This document shows positions 1 to 9,271 of a stretch of DNA of 64,000 nucleotides, one piece after another; within the stretch, counting starts at the first letter, position 1; every line of letters starts with the position of its first letter. The stretch spans positions 173,793 to 237,792 of the forward strand of contig CANFRC010000001.1 in NCBI GenBank assembly GCA_947449315.1, given 5' to 3'. The translations under genes and the position numbers were made by a program. Origin of the DNA: Bacteroidota bacterium. Its GTDB lineage: Bacteria; Bacteroidota; Bacteroidia; 2-12-FULL-35-15. The notes beneath the pieces were generated by a model. It searched no databases and was not told where the DNA came from. It was given only the letters and a program-made list of their open reading frames with translations.

Positions 1-2
1 TG

Positions 3-119
3 CTAGTGAATTCCATTACGGATGTTCATGAAGATAAAATAATACATACCATTCAATGGATGATCGACAATGACCAACTGATCTATGACAATCATAATTT
101 ATTGTGTTTGGTTTTATAG
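3..119 (+). CDS. C-terminal end of an unidentified protein (partial)
   Basis: An open frame enters from the left edge and ends at a TAG at 117-119, giving 38 residues that finish IIHTIQWMIDNDQLIYDNHN followed by LLCLVL. The composition (charged helix, then a hydrophobic end) looks like genuine protein, perhaps the last helix and strand of a winged-helix domain, but I do not recognise the family. The start lies outside the window. It is on the same strand as rlmI and ends 36 nt before it. Confidence 0.5.
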   Translation, partial: LVNSITDVHEDKIIHTIQWMIDNDQLIYDNHNLLCLVL

Positions 120-140
120 GTCACATTATTCGTAAATTCG
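107..140 (+). promoter_or_regulatory. Candidate -33/-7 promoter for rlmI
   Basis: TTTG at 107-110 is followed after 22 nt by TAAATTCG at 133-140, close to the Bacteroidota consensus TAnnTTTG with C for T at the third position of the TTTG. It begins inside the end of the upstream gene and leaves a leader of roughly 10 nt before the ATG. Assigned by pattern only. Confidence 0.35.
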
Positions 141-155
141 CGCAAAATAAAGCAC

Positions 156-1370
156 ATGACAGAATTCATTAAAGTAATACTTGCTAACGGAAAAGACCAT
201 AGTGTAAAACGTTTTCACCCATGGGTATTTTCTGGAGCAATTAAGAAAATTAGTCTTCCTCCAGATTATCCTGGCGAAGACCTTAAAGAAGGTGACGTAG
301 TAGAAGTTTACTCTTCTCAAAATGAGTTTTTAGGAATGGGGCATTATCAAATCGGTTCTATTGCTGTCAGAATGTTTTCTTTTACACAAGTGACTCCAGA
401 TTTTAGTTTTTGGAAGAGTAAAATTCAAGCAGCATATAATTTTCGTACACAATTAAATTTAACAAAAAACACGGCAACAAATTGTTACCGATTGTGTTTT
501 GGTGAAGGTGACGGCTTACCAGGATTTATTATTGATTATTATAACGGAACAGCTGTTCTTCAGTCACATTCTATTGGATTGCATTTAATAAAACACGAAT
601 TTGTTAAAGCATTGCAAGAAATTTATGGAGATGAACTAAAAGCGGTATTTGATAAAAGCGAAGAAACAATGCCTAAGAATGCCCCGATCAAAGCACCGAA
701 TGGGTATCTATGGAAATCGGATAATTATTCCTCCAATGAGATCATCGCATTGGAAAATAATCATAAATTTTATGTGGATTGGGAAGGCGGACAAAAAACT
801 GGATTCTTTTTGGATCAAAGAGAAAACCGTGAATTACTTGGGCATTATTCTAAAGATAAAGTGGTTTTAAATACGTTCTGTTATACAGGCGGATTCTCTG
901 TTTATGCTGCTAATGAAGGTGCGAAAGAGGTTCACTCGATCGATATTTCTAAAAAAGCAATTGAGTTAACAGATAGAAATATCCAATTGAATGCTATCAA
1001 AAATCACGAGTCGCATGCTGCTGATACGTTTGATTTTTTGAAGCATAGAGAAAATACCTACGATATTATTGTTTTAGATCCTCCCGCTTTTGCGAAACAT
1101 CAAAACGTGAAGCACAATGCCATAATGGGATACAAACGTTTAAACTACGAAGCCATCAAGCAAATTAAACCAGGCGGATTATTATTTACCTTTTCTTGTT
1201 CTCAGGTCGTAGACAAAAACACATTCAATTCAACTGTTATGGCTGCGGCTATTGAAGCGGGAAGAAATGTGCGTGTGTTGCATCATTTATCTCAACCTCC
1301 TGATCACTGTGTGAATATATTTCATCCAGAAGGCGAGTATTTAAAAGGGCTAGTGGTACATATCGAATAA
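156..1370 (+). CDS. rlmI: Class I SAM-dependent 23S rRNA (cytosine-C5) methyltransferase, RlmI family
   Basis: This 404-residue protein has the RlmI layout: an N-terminal PUA domain (about residues 1-75, with the family opening HPWVFSGAI), a central linker region, and a Rossmann methyltransferase domain from about 215. Visible motifs are FCYTGGFSVYAA (SAM-binding motif I), VLDPPAF (motif IV) and FSCSQ (motif VI with the candidate catalytic Cys). E. coli RlmI methylates C1962 of 23S rRNA and is of similar length (about 396), so the gene looks complete. It runs convergent to the next gene with 11 nt between the stops. The exact target base is inferred from family; other members of COG1092 are close. 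Confidence 0.85.
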   Translation: MTEFIKVILANGKDHSVKRFHPWVFSGAIKKISLPPDYPGEDLKEGDVVEVYSSQNEFLGMGHYQIGSIAVRMFSFTQVTPDFSFWKSKIQAAYNFRTQLNLTKNTATNCYRLCFGEGDGLPGFIIDYYNGTAVLQSHSIGLHLIKHEFVKALQEIYGDELKAVFDKSEETMPKNAPIKAPNGYLWKSDNYSSNEIIALENNHKFYVDWEGGQKTGFFLDQRENRELLGHYSKDKVVLNTFCYTGGFSVYAANEGAKEVHSIDISKKAIELTDRNIQLNAIKNHESHAADTFDFLKHRENTYDIIVLDPPAFAKHQNVKHNAIMGYKRLNYEAIKQIKPGGLLFTFSCSQVVDKNTFNSTVMAAAIEAGRNVRVLHHLSQPPDHCVNIFHPEGEYLKGLVVHIE

Positions 1371-1381
1371 TGAAGTAAGTA

Positions 1382-2794
1382 TTACTCCATCCCTTTCATG
1401 GCATGCTCATAATTTGGATGAACCAATGCTTTGTCTAATTTAACACAGTCTTCGAAAGACATTTTTGTTTTCAGAAATACTTCCATGTATGCTTCTTTTG
1501 TCATACTGTCCCAATGAATAATACCTATGCTCTTCTGATAGGTCTGAAATAAATTCAAAGAAATAAGAAGTACAACAAGGCTAGTGATTGAAATGATTAT
1601 TGACTTTGACCGTTCGAAAAGATATTCAAAAAAAGCAGCCAAAGGAATTGCCATTAAGGCATAGGTGTCTATCATCGGGCGGCTTCCAAAACTACCACCG
1701 TACCACCAAGTCCACCAGCAATACGCAATAAATATATTAATAAGTGTAAAAATAGAACTCGCGAAAAATAATTGTCTTTTTCGTTTGTAAAGAATTACAA
1801 ATCCAATAAAAGCAAAGATCATTATCGGTGTATAGATCAACCATCCATTTCTGAAACTAAATAAACCTTCTATAAAATGCGGGTGATTGAAATAGAACTT
1901 TTCGTCTTGATAAGAATAAAATAAAAAATGCCCTGTCATATATTTCCAATAGATCAATTGCGGACTAACAGTTATAATAAAGGATACAGCCATTGTCACT
2001 AAATCTTTCCATAGAAGAATATATTTAGCTATCTTTTTGAGAAAACTTTTCTTAGAAAAAACATCATAAAAAATTGGAAAAAGTATGATGATACAATTAA
2101 CAGGTCTTACCAAAACAATCAAGCCAAATAAGACCCCCAGCATAACAGCTCTTTTTAATTGAGGATGACAATGCCAAGTAATAAATTGATACATAAAAAC
2201 AGCAACAAGTGAAAAGGAGTAAGCATGAGACATTGCAGGTTCTGTGGTAGAATAATAATACAGGTTAGTACCTAACATAATTGAAATTAATACAAAGCTT
2301 GAAATAACGTCACTATAATAAAGCAGCAAGGTTTTTCTTAGGTAAAGCAGCCCAATTGATAAATAAAACAAACAAGAAAGATTTAGAAAGAATTCGTAGG
2401 GTAAGGAAAAACCATCAGCGGTATAATTAAACAGGTGTGCACAGCCATGCGCCAAAAAGAAAAATGGAGAATATAGAATAGCCATCCCCATAGTGAATTT
2501 ACAAACTCTGCTTCCATTCGGAGCTATTTGATAAAAAAACTGATGATGCTCTTCAAATTTCTTTTCAGGATATTTTTTAAGAAATTCTAGCGTGAGATCC
2601 CCGTAAATAAATGTTGCAGGTAAGTAAGAATAATAAGATGTGACATCCCAGTTTATTATTTTACCGGGAGTCTCTGCGGCCTTCCATTTTTTTAAATAAC
2701 AGAAACTCCCCATCATAACAGCAAAAAGAAATAGCAAAACAATTTTTGAACTGCTTTTATTTTTTTTTACTTTAAAAAGAATATTTTTTTCCAT
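1382..2794 (-). CDS. Multi-pass membrane protein, GT-C glycosyltransferase-like
   Basis: The 470-residue product has about ten hydrophobic segments, the first at about residues 18-34 and the last ending near 415. A short loop after the first segment carries NWDVTSYYSYLPA with an Asp, and a later loop has WWTWWYGGSFGSRPMID. An acidic residue in the first outer loop and the many membrane spans resemble GT-C enzymes that use lipid-linked sugars, but I see no decisive motif, so the enzyme assignment is inference. It is the last gene of the minus-strand run that begins near 10 kb, 62 nt after the phosphohexomutase, which would fit a sugar-handling role. Confidence 0.5.
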   Translation of the reverse strand: MEKNILFKVKKNKSSSKIVLLFLFAVMMGSFCYLKKWKAAETPGKIINWDVTSYYSYLPATFIYGDLTLEFLKKYPEKKFEEHHQFFYQIAPNGSRVCKFTMGMAILYSPFFFLAHGCAHLFNYTADGFSLPYEFFLNLSCLFYLSIGLLYLRKTLLLYYSDVISSFVLISIMLGTNLYYYSTTEPAMSHAYSFSLVAVFMYQFITWHCHPQLKRAVMLGVLFGLIVLVRPVNCIIILFPIFYDVFSKKSFLKKIAKYILLWKDLVTMAVSFIITVSPQLIYWKYMTGHFLFYSYQDEKFYFNHPHFIEGLFSFRNGWLIYTPIMIFAFIGFVILYKRKRQLFFASSIFTLINIFIAYCWWTWWYGGSFGSRPMIDTYALMAIPLAAFFEYLFERSKSIIISITSLVVLLISLNLFQTYQKSIGIIHWDSMTKEAYMEVFLKTKMSFEDCVKLDKALVHPNYEHAMKGME

Positions 2795-2856
2795 TTTTCA
2801 ATCTTTGAAATAGTTCAAGGAAATCAACATCCTGTTTTTAAATGGAAGCAGAACTG

Positions 2857-4263
2857 TTAACCTAGCAGCGTCTTCTCAACTGCTTTTAATATCGCGAACG
2901 CTTTCTCAGTCGTTGCCGATTCTGCATAATTACGCAATACAGGCTCTGTTCCTGATGCGCGTATCATCATCCATTCATCATTTTCAAAGAAATACTTCCA
3001 TCCATCAATTGTTTCAACGCGTTTTACTTTGTAAGGTCCGAATTCAGTGTATTTATTGTTTTTACAATTTTCAACAATTGCAACTTTAATTTCTTCTTTT
3101 AAATGCATATCGCTGCGTTCGAATTTAAAGGCACCAACAATTTTATAAACCTCTTCTATCAATTGATCTAATGTTTTACCTGACTTTACCATGTATTCCC
3201 AAATGGTCAATCCCATCCAAATTCCATCCCTTTCAGGTATATGCCCTTTTATTGCAATACCTCCACTCTCTTCTCCTCCTAACAAAACATCTTCGGAGAT
3301 CATGATCTCTGCAATATATTTGAATCCTATTTTTGTTACTTGATATTCTAATCCATAGAACTCACACATTTTTTTTACGCGCGGAGTAACAGAGAATGCG
3401 TTTACAACTTTCCCTGTCATATTTTTCTGTGTCACCAAATAATTGATCAATAGTAAAATGATATGATGCGAATCAATAAATTCACCTTTGCTATTGTAAA
3501 GACCTATTCTGTCCGCATCGCCATCTGTAGCTAATCCGCAATCTATGTCACCGCTTTCTGTAATCAGTGTAGAAAATGGAAGAAGGTTTTTATGGATTGG
3601 TTCAGGTGCTTGTCCTTCAAAACCTGGATTATTATCGCAATGCATGAAGGTAATATCTGGTAATATTCTGCGCATAACATTTTGTCCTGCGCCATACATA
3701 GCATCGTAAGCAAAATTCATTTTTGTAGTACGAATCGCATCCATATCAAAATTCTTTTCCACATGATTCACATACATTGTTTCCAAATCAACATATTCGA
3801 TCATCCCAGCTTTAACAAAATCAGAAACAGATAAATTTTCAACATCGATGGCATTTGAATCCGGAATGATATCTTCTATTTTTTGAATGTCATCTGGTAG
3901 TAACGGGCCACCATAACCTCCTTTTAATTTATAACCATTATAGGATGGAGGATTATGAGAGGCTGTTATAATAACACCAAGTGATGTCCCCAATGTTTTA
4001 GCGCCCAAAGAGATCATTGGAGTTGAAACAAAATCTTTTGCTAAAAAAACTTTTATACCAGCATTTGCAAAAACTTTTGCTGTTGTTTCAGCAAACAACT
4101 CACCTGCAAATCGGCAATCATGTCCCACAACAACTGTCGGTTTTTCAAACATATTCTTCACCCAAGAAGCTGTTGCAATTGTTACTCGAGCCACATTATC
4201 AACCGTGAAATCTTTAGCGATAATGGCTCTCCACCCATCTGTTCCAAACTTAATTTTTGTCAT
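2857..4263 (-). CDS. Phosphoglucomutase/phosphomannomutase family protein
   Basis: A 468-residue alpha-D-phosphohexomutase that moves phosphate between C1 and C6 of a hexose. All four signature loops are present: TASHNPPSYNG with phosphoserine S102, the Mg2+ loop DGDADR, the sugar-binding loop GGEESGG, and the phosphate-binding loop RASGTEPVLRNYAES near the end. Full length for the group. Whether glucose, mannose or glucosamine phosphate is preferred cannot be read from the sequence. It follows mltG by 34 nt in the same direction and may share its transcript. Confidence 0.88.
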   Translation of the reverse strand: MTKIKFGTDGWRAIIAKDFTVDNVARVTIATASWVKNMFEKPTVVVGHDCRFAGELFAETTAKVFANAGIKVFLAKDFVSTPMISLGAKTLGTSLGVIITASHNPPSYNGYKLKGGYGGPLLPDDIQKIEDIIPDSNAIDVENLSVSDFVKAGMIEYVDLETMYVNHVEKNFDMDAIRTTKMNFAYDAMYGAGQNVMRRILPDITFMHCDNNPGFEGQAPEPIHKNLLPFSTLITESGDIDCGLATDGDADRIGLYNSKGEFIDSHHIILLLINYLVTQKNMTGKVVNAFSVTPRVKKMCEFYGLEYQVTKIGFKYIAEIMISEDVLLGGEESGGIAIKGHIPERDGIWMGLTIWEYMVKSGKTLDQLIEEVYKIVGAFKFERSDMHLKEEIKVAIVENCKNNKYTEFGPYKVKRVETIDGWKYFFENDEWMMIRASGTEPVLRNYAESATTEKAFAILKAVEKTLLG

Positions 4264-4297
4264 ACAATTTTTTTGTGTAAATATAAAACTATTTCTA

Positions 4298-5353
4298 TTA
4301 ATGAATATTCTTTGCGTTTAACGCATCTCTATATTTTTTTGCATATATGCAGTGCTGTTCATAGGTTTTTGCAAAATAATGTTTGCCCGAAAGGTCTTCT
4401 TTTGCACACATATATATGTAATCATTTTTATTATAATCTAATACGGCATCAATAGACGACTGTTGAGCGAAACCAATTGGACCTGGAGGCAATCCTTTGT
4501 GCTTGTAGGTGTTGTAAGGTGAATCAATTCGGGTTTGTTCGATTGAAACACGCTGAATGCTATAATCACCAACCGCACAAATTACTGTTGGGTCAGATTG
4601 CAATGGCATATCAACTTTTAGCCGATTAATATACAATCCAGCAATTATCTTTTTTTCCTCGTTATCACAACATTGCTCACCCTGAACAATGGTTGCAAGT
4701 ATACTCACATCTGTTTGTGAAAAACCTATTTCCTTTGCTTTTTTCTTGCGAGAATCGTTCCAAAATATTTTGTATTCTTTCGCCATACGGTCATAAAATT
4801 GATCAACAGACGTGTTCCAAAAGAATTGATATGTATCGGGAATAAACATCGCCTGAACATTGTCTGGGTTAAAACCATATTTGCTCAAATAAGCATTGTC
4901 ATGGCTTGCCTGAAGCAATGAGAGTGAGTCCGCTTCTAATCGTCTTCCTACCCGAACTAATAAATCATTCACAGTGTGCAAACCGTTGAAATTGATATTG
5001 ATTGGTTCCTGAATTCCAGCTCTTAGTAAGTTGACCAATGCATTGTTGCTCATTTTACCCAAAACCCTATATTTACCTGGTATTACAGCATTTTTATAGT
5101 GCTTCTTCTCACATAACCATTCAAAAGTAGAACGGTTTTTAAGGATGTTGTTCTGATTCAGTATCCTTAAAACATCGTCAAATGTTGACCCGGTTGGAAT
5201 ATATATGATCTGTGATTTTTTGTCACCTAGATCAACATTCGATTGGTATATAGATCTATAGGCAAGGTAGCCTCCTACACTTCCAACAATTAGAAGAATA
5301 AAAAAAGCAGCTATGATTACCTTTTTAAAAAAAGATTTTTTTTGTTTTGCCAT
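4298..5353 (-). CDS. mltG: Endolytic murein transglycosylase MltG (YceG-like)
   Basis: This 351-residue protein cuts nascent glycan strands at the inner membrane and so sets their length. A single N-terminal membrane segment (about residues 11-29) is followed by a LysM-like subdomain and the YceG catalytic domain. The motif TIVQGEQ carries the conserved Glu, in the IVQxE form rather than the IIEKE form, followed by the family block AGLYINRL, LQSDPTVIYA-like LQSDPTVICAVG, SPYNTYKHKGLPPGPI and HYFAKTYEQH. Its ATG lies 1 nt after the stop of the cytochrome gene, so the two are probably translated together. Confidence 0.9.
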   Translation of the reverse strand: MAKQKKSFFKKVIIAAFFILLIVGSVGGYLAYRSIYQSNVDLGDKKSQIIYIPTGSTFDDVLRILNQNNILKNRSTFEWLCEKKHYKNAVIPGKYRVLGKMSNNALVNLLRAGIQEPININFNGLHTVNDLLVRVGRRLEADSLSLLQASHDNAYLSKYGFNPDNVQAMFIPDTYQFFWNTSVDQFYDRMAKEYKIFWNDSRKKKAKEIGFSQTDVSILATIVQGEQCCDNEEKKIIAGLYINRLKVDMPLQSDPTVICAVGDYSIQRVSIEQTRIDSPYNTYKHKGLPPGPIGFAQQSSIDAVLDYNKNDYIYMCAKEDLSGKHYFAKTYEQHCIYAKKYRDALNAKNIH

Positions 5354-5354
5354 A

Positions 5355-7382
5355 TTAATTAGCCGTGTTTAATTGATCTAGCACTTTTTTTGCCTGCTCA
5401 TTCTTCGGATTGTGTTTCAATATCCTTTTTAAAATTTCCTGAGCCTTTTTGTAATCCTTCTTGTAAATATTCAATCCGACAACATTCATTAACAATGGTT
5501 CATAGTCGGGATCTAGCTTCAATCCTTGGGCATACAACGCTTCTGCTTTTATAACATTGCCTGAAAGTAAATTGGCATACCCTAAATTACTTAGCGCAGA
5601 AACAAATTTAGGATCTTCTTTTATAACTGATTCAAAAATTAGCATTGCTTGTGGAATATTTTTCTGAAACATTAGAGAAGCGCCTAACTTATTTTTAAAC
5701 TCCGGATTAAATGGTGCTAGTTGATCTGCATTTTTATAGAACAAATAGGAATCACTTGTATTACCTAAATAGGCATAGGATTCTCCTATTCTATAAAGTG
5801 TCCAGGCATGGGCATTATCCCAAGATTTTTTGGTAAGAAGTGTATTCAATACGAAGTCTTTTCCTAAACGATTTACATAACTTATAATTTTTGAATAATC
5901 TAGTTTGATAAAATATAAATGAACCAGCGATTCGAAATTTTGCTGAATGTCTTTTGTTGTATTATCAGAAAGATAAAACTTTGCGGAATCAAGGAAAATT
6001 GGATTGTACTCAAATTTATCATATTGTTGAATATAGGCTTTTGCTTTTATGGCATTGCTTGGATTCTTTTCATTAATGGCACTTAACCCAATAAATACTT
6101 TCACTTTTTCTATCTCTTCCTTTTTCATCGGCTTACGGATATAATGGTCATGAACACTTACATGAGGAATATCAATCGACCCTGATCTTGGCATATGACA
6201 GCTTACACAATTATCTTGAACAAGCATTCTGTTTTTTTCCTTTTCAGAACACATACCATTTTTGGTAGTAACATGATGACAATTTTTACATGCATTATTA
6301 AATACTTCTTTACCTGTTGCTCTTACGCTAACATGAGGATTATGGCAGGTTACACAGGTTAGTGCATTTTTATAAGGGCGCAATAAAGTTGAATCTGCCA
6401 ATTTAAAACTATTGACAAAACATTTGCTCTGTTTTAATCTATCCGCATGCGAAGCCATAATAAATTTGTCGTCGGCATCTTTGTACCTTGGCAAAAAGGT
6501 GGTCATTATATCCGACAACTTCATTCCCGGTCGGAAATCGAAAAATGATTTACCATCTTTTAATACAGTGTTTCCTTGCAGATGACATCGCTGACAAACA
6601 TCAAATTGTCTGTCAATTGGGAGTTTACCTGGATTCACTATGGAATAATCAATGTATTTGGATGTGTCTATTTTTGTGCCTGAAGACCGTTGTTGAACAT
6701 GAATGCTTCCCGGCCCATGACAACGCTCACAACTTATTCCTTCAGGTAAAGCATTGAACTTATTCTCGGAACCTTCCACAAAATCAGGAAGCGAATTGTG
6801 GCAACTCATACACTCCACCCCTATCTTCCTCGAAAACCGCGTGTTAAAACCATTTTCAAAGCCAGGAGGAAGATCCCATTTCCCTTTTTGTGTATAATAT
6901 GTCATTGGCATTTGATGTAGATAACCATTTGTATTAAATATGTGGGAATTAGTATGCTGGCCTGAACCAACAATATAATCAACCCTTTCAATACGTTTAA
7001 AAACTGTATCTTTGCGAGATAACCTGAATTCCATGATCTTCAGACTATCTCCTTCCCAAAAAGGATGGTAATAAAAATCTTTGAATTTGTCGTAAATTAC
7101 GGTGTGTTTATCAAACTTAGCAGCGCTTTTCTGTTTGCTGGCATGGTCAAAACTTTTCCCCATTCCTGTTTGAATAAATGAATTATAAATTTCCTGATGA
7201 CATAGTTTACATTGACTCATTCCAATATAATGAGCACTATCACCGTGATTCAAATACTTGTCGGAATTATCAGTTATGATTGAAGATGCTGGTTGCTCCT
7301 TTTCGTTACCACAAAATACCATTGTAAGAATCAGCAAAGAAAAAAGGGAAAAGAAAATAATTTTACGGAGCGGAAATTTCAT
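5355..7382 (-). CDS. Seven-haem c-type cytochrome lipoprotein with C-terminal TPR region
   Basis: The 675-residue product starts with a lipoprotein signal (lipobox MVFC, Cys about 24) and holds seven CxxCH haem motifs: CKLCH, CMSCH, CERCH, CQRCH, CVTCH, CKNCH and CVSCH, all within the first 400 residues, spaced as in cytochrome c554-type proteins. The C-terminal third is a set of tetratricopeptide repeats (for example SALSNLGYANLLSGN and LKLDPDYEPLLMNV). It should sit lipid-anchored on the periplasmic or outer face and carry electrons, but donor and acceptor are unknown. Placement 1 nt from mltG and 17 nt from a GNAT gene, in an envelope gene run, is unexpected for a respiratory protein. Confidence 0.8.
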   Translation of the reverse strand: MKFPLRKIIFFSLFSLLILTMVFCGNEKEQPASSIITDNSDKYLNHGDSAHYIGMSQCKLCHQEIYNSFIQTGMGKSFDHASKQKSAAKFDKHTVIYDKFKDFYYHPFWEGDSLKIMEFRLSRKDTVFKRIERVDYIVGSGQHTNSHIFNTNGYLHQMPMTYYTQKGKWDLPPGFENGFNTRFSRKIGVECMSCHNSLPDFVEGSENKFNALPEGISCERCHGPGSIHVQQRSSGTKIDTSKYIDYSIVNPGKLPIDRQFDVCQRCHLQGNTVLKDGKSFFDFRPGMKLSDIMTTFLPRYKDADDKFIMASHADRLKQSKCFVNSFKLADSTLLRPYKNALTCVTCHNPHVSVRATGKEVFNNACKNCHHVTTKNGMCSEKEKNRMLVQDNCVSCHMPRSGSIDIPHVSVHDHYIRKPMKKEEIEKVKVFIGLSAINEKNPSNAIKAKAYIQQYDKFEYNPIFLDSAKFYLSDNTTKDIQQNFESLVHLYFIKLDYSKIISYVNRLGKDFVLNTLLTKKSWDNAHAWTLYRIGESYAYLGNTSDSYLFYKNADQLAPFNPEFKNKLGASLMFQKNIPQAMLIFESVIKEDPKFVSALSNLGYANLLSGNVIKAEALYAQGLKLDPDYEPLLMNVVGLNIYKKDYKKAQEILKRILKHNPKNEQAKKVLDQLNTAN

Positions 7383-7399
7383 ATTATTTGAAGTAAAAA

Positions 7400-7918
7400 C
7401 TATCTGATCTTCTGCAACATTAATTCATCTTTGAAGACACTGCCTTCTCGAAGCCATTGCTTTTTGATACCTGTAATTTGAAATCCATGTTTTTGAAACA
7501 ACAAAACACTCGCTTCGTTATCAATACCGATAGTGCAATATAACTGATGTAAATTCAATGACAAAAAACAATATTCAATAAGTAATTGCAACGCTTCAGA
7601 AGCATAACTTTTTTTTCTTTCTGTTTTTTCAGCAATTAAAACTCCAACTCCTGCTCTTAAATGATTAGGGTCAAAATCAAAGAGATCAATGCATCCAACA
7701 GTTTTTTTGTTGCTATCACAAATCATTAATCGTAACTGTTTTACATTGTAAATATCCTGATGAGATGTGGAAATATATTGTTCCAAAACAAAACGGGAAA
7801 AAGGAGTTTGTGTATTACTGACGTTCCAATTTTCCGTATCATTTTCCCATTGATATAAAAGATCAATGTCCTCTGGTTCTATCGCCCTAAGCGAAACATG
7901 TTCTCCTTGAAGTTTCAT
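7400..7918 (-). CDS. GNAT-family N-acetyltransferase (RimJ/RimL-like)
   Basis: This 172-residue protein begins LQGEHVSLRAIEPEDIDLLYQWEND, the usual opening of the RimJ/RimL-type acetyltransferases (PF13302), and ends with the acetyl-CoA fold region (GVGVLIAEKTERKKSYASEAL, then YCTIGIDNEASVLLFQKHGFQ). It transfers an acetyl group from acetyl-CoA to an amine; the substrate is not evident. Its ATG overlaps the TGA of the upstream gene (ATGA), indicating translational coupling. Confidence 0.8.
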   Translation of the reverse strand: MKLQGEHVSLRAIEPEDIDLLYQWENDTENWNVSNTQTPFSRFVLEQYISTSHQDIYNVKQLRLMICDSNKKTVGCIDLFDFDPNHLRAGVGVLIAEKTERKKSYASEALQLLIEYCFLSLNLHQLYCTIGIDNEASVLLFQKHGFQITGIKKQWLREGSVFKDELMLQKIR

Positions 7919-8487
7919 GACCTTGTTTTTTTTGTAGAAAAGTTAAATTCTTCCCTAACTTCTTTTATCCCTTTATCGATCTCTGTATTTGTATATTCTG
8001 GCAATCGATAATTAATATTGTCAATAAATAAACCGGATGCGGATTCTATCAGTCCATTCGAGTCAAGAGCTGGAAGCAATTCATACAAATAATTCACCTC
8101 CTTCATTGGAATCGAATACACTTCTTCGAAAAACATTACAATAGGACTCAGGCAAGTTGCAACTCCAATATCAACTCTAGGAAATAGCTGGACGTTTGTT
8201 ATAAAATGTTCACGCAAATAAGTAGAACTAAAAGTGGGATGAGGTTTTATTTTAACAAATATTGTTGGAATCTTTCGTATGATGGAATTTTTCACCAAAG
8301 CGCTCACGGGAGTATTAATATCTTGTCCTTTCACAGACAAAGAACAATAGTTGCCATCCGCTACCAAGCCAATGTGTGGCGGAATACGAGTAGCGTGAAT
8401 TATAGCAATATAAAGTCCTTTAGCCAATTCCGTTTCATTGAATTGATCTTTGAATTTAATTTTATATGAAAGAGTGGTATCTAACAT
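7915..8487 (-). CDS. Conserved protein of unknown function in the dapF operon
   Basis: The ORF track opens at 8538, inside dapF, but the natural start is the ATG at 8487, which overlaps the dapF stop as TAATG; this gives 190 residues. No signal peptide or membrane segment is visible. The sequence is mixed alpha/beta with a central block ATRIPPHIGLVADGNYCSLS and KIPTIFVKIKPHPTFS. I do not recognise a named domain. Tight packing between dapF and a GNAT gene (1-nt and 4-nt overlaps) suggests a co-translated unit. Confidence 0.7.
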   Translation of the reverse strand: MLDTTLSYKIKFKDQFNETELAKGLYIAIIHATRIPPHIGLVADGNYCSLSVKGQDINTPVSALVKNSIIRKIPTIFVKIKPHPTFSSTYLREHFITNVQLFPRVDIGVATCLSPIVMFFEEVYSIPMKEVNYLYELLPALDSNGLIESASGLFIDNINYRLPEYTNTEIDKGIKEVREEFNFSTKKTRS

Positions 8488-9263
8488 TAAATATTTATTT
8501 CTCCTTTGTAGACAAATGTCGCAGGTCCTTCCAACCAAACATCAGTAAATGAGTTGTCTGATTGTTTTGTAAATTTTACTTTTAATTTACCTCCTAATGT
8601 TTTAATGTCACAATAATCTTGGGCTGTTGCAACATTTTTTAATGATGCGACCAAAGCGGCCGCTGTAACACCTGTTCCGCATGAATAGGTCTCTGCTTCA
8701 ACCCCTCGTTCGTAGGTGCGGACAAATAATTCGTTATATTCTTTCTCAATAAAATTCACATTTGTTCCCTGAGATTTAAACCGATCATTGTTACGGATTT
8801 TTTTGCCCTCTTCATAAACCTGATAGTTTTTTACATCACTTACAAAGGCGACATAATGAGGGGAGCCGGTATTTAAAAAGGCATACTCAGCATTTAACTC
8901 CACTTCAGTAACATTATTCATTTTTAAACTTATATAACCTTGTTTAATACAAGCTTTATGTTCACCGTCGGAAGCAAAAAAAAGAACGTTTTCTTTTGCA
9001 AGACCCAAAGTTTTAGCAAACTCAACAATGCAACGTCCTCCATTACCACACATGCTGCTTTCGTTACCATCAGAATTATAATAAACCATTTCAAAATCGT
9101 AACCAGTCTTATTTTGTAACAACATCAGCCCATCTGCTCCAATTCCAAATCTTCTGTCGCAAAGCTTAGCAACCAAAGAATTATCGGCTCTCTTAAATTT
9201 AAGATCTCGATTATCTACTATAATAAAATCGTTACCAGTCCCTTGATATTTATGGAAGATCAT
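8487..9263 (-). CDS. dapF: Diaminopimelate epimerase
   Basis: DapF converts LL- to meso-diaminopimelate, the residue used for peptidoglycan crosslinks and for lysine. The 258-residue product begins MIFHKYQGTGNDF; the track's extra first residue is a TTG directly before the ATG at 9263. Both catalytic cysteines are present: C72 in MCGNGGRC and C195 in YSCGTGV, with the paired substrate loops GTGNDF and NTGSPHYV. dapA and dapD lie elsewhere in this window, so three steps of the pathway are represented but dispersed. Confidence 0.93.
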   Translation of the reverse strand: MIFHKYQGTGNDFIIVDNRDLKFKRADNSLVAKLCDRRFGIGADGLMLLQNKTGYDFEMVYYNSDGNESSMCGNGGRCIVEFAKTLGLAKENVLFFASDGEHKACIKQGYISLKMNNVTEVELNAEYAFLNTGSPHYVAFVSDVKNYQVYEEGKKIRNNDRFKSQGTNVNFIEKEYNELFVRTYERGVEAETYSCGTGVTAAALVASLKNVATAQDYCDIKTLGGKLKVKFTKQSDNSFTDVWLEGPATFVYKGEINI

Positions 9264-9271
9264 CAAAAAAT

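Noticed and set aside
4120-4455. 111-residue plus-strand ORF across the pgm-mltG junction
   Set aside because: It is antisense to two well-supported genes and shows no domain features.
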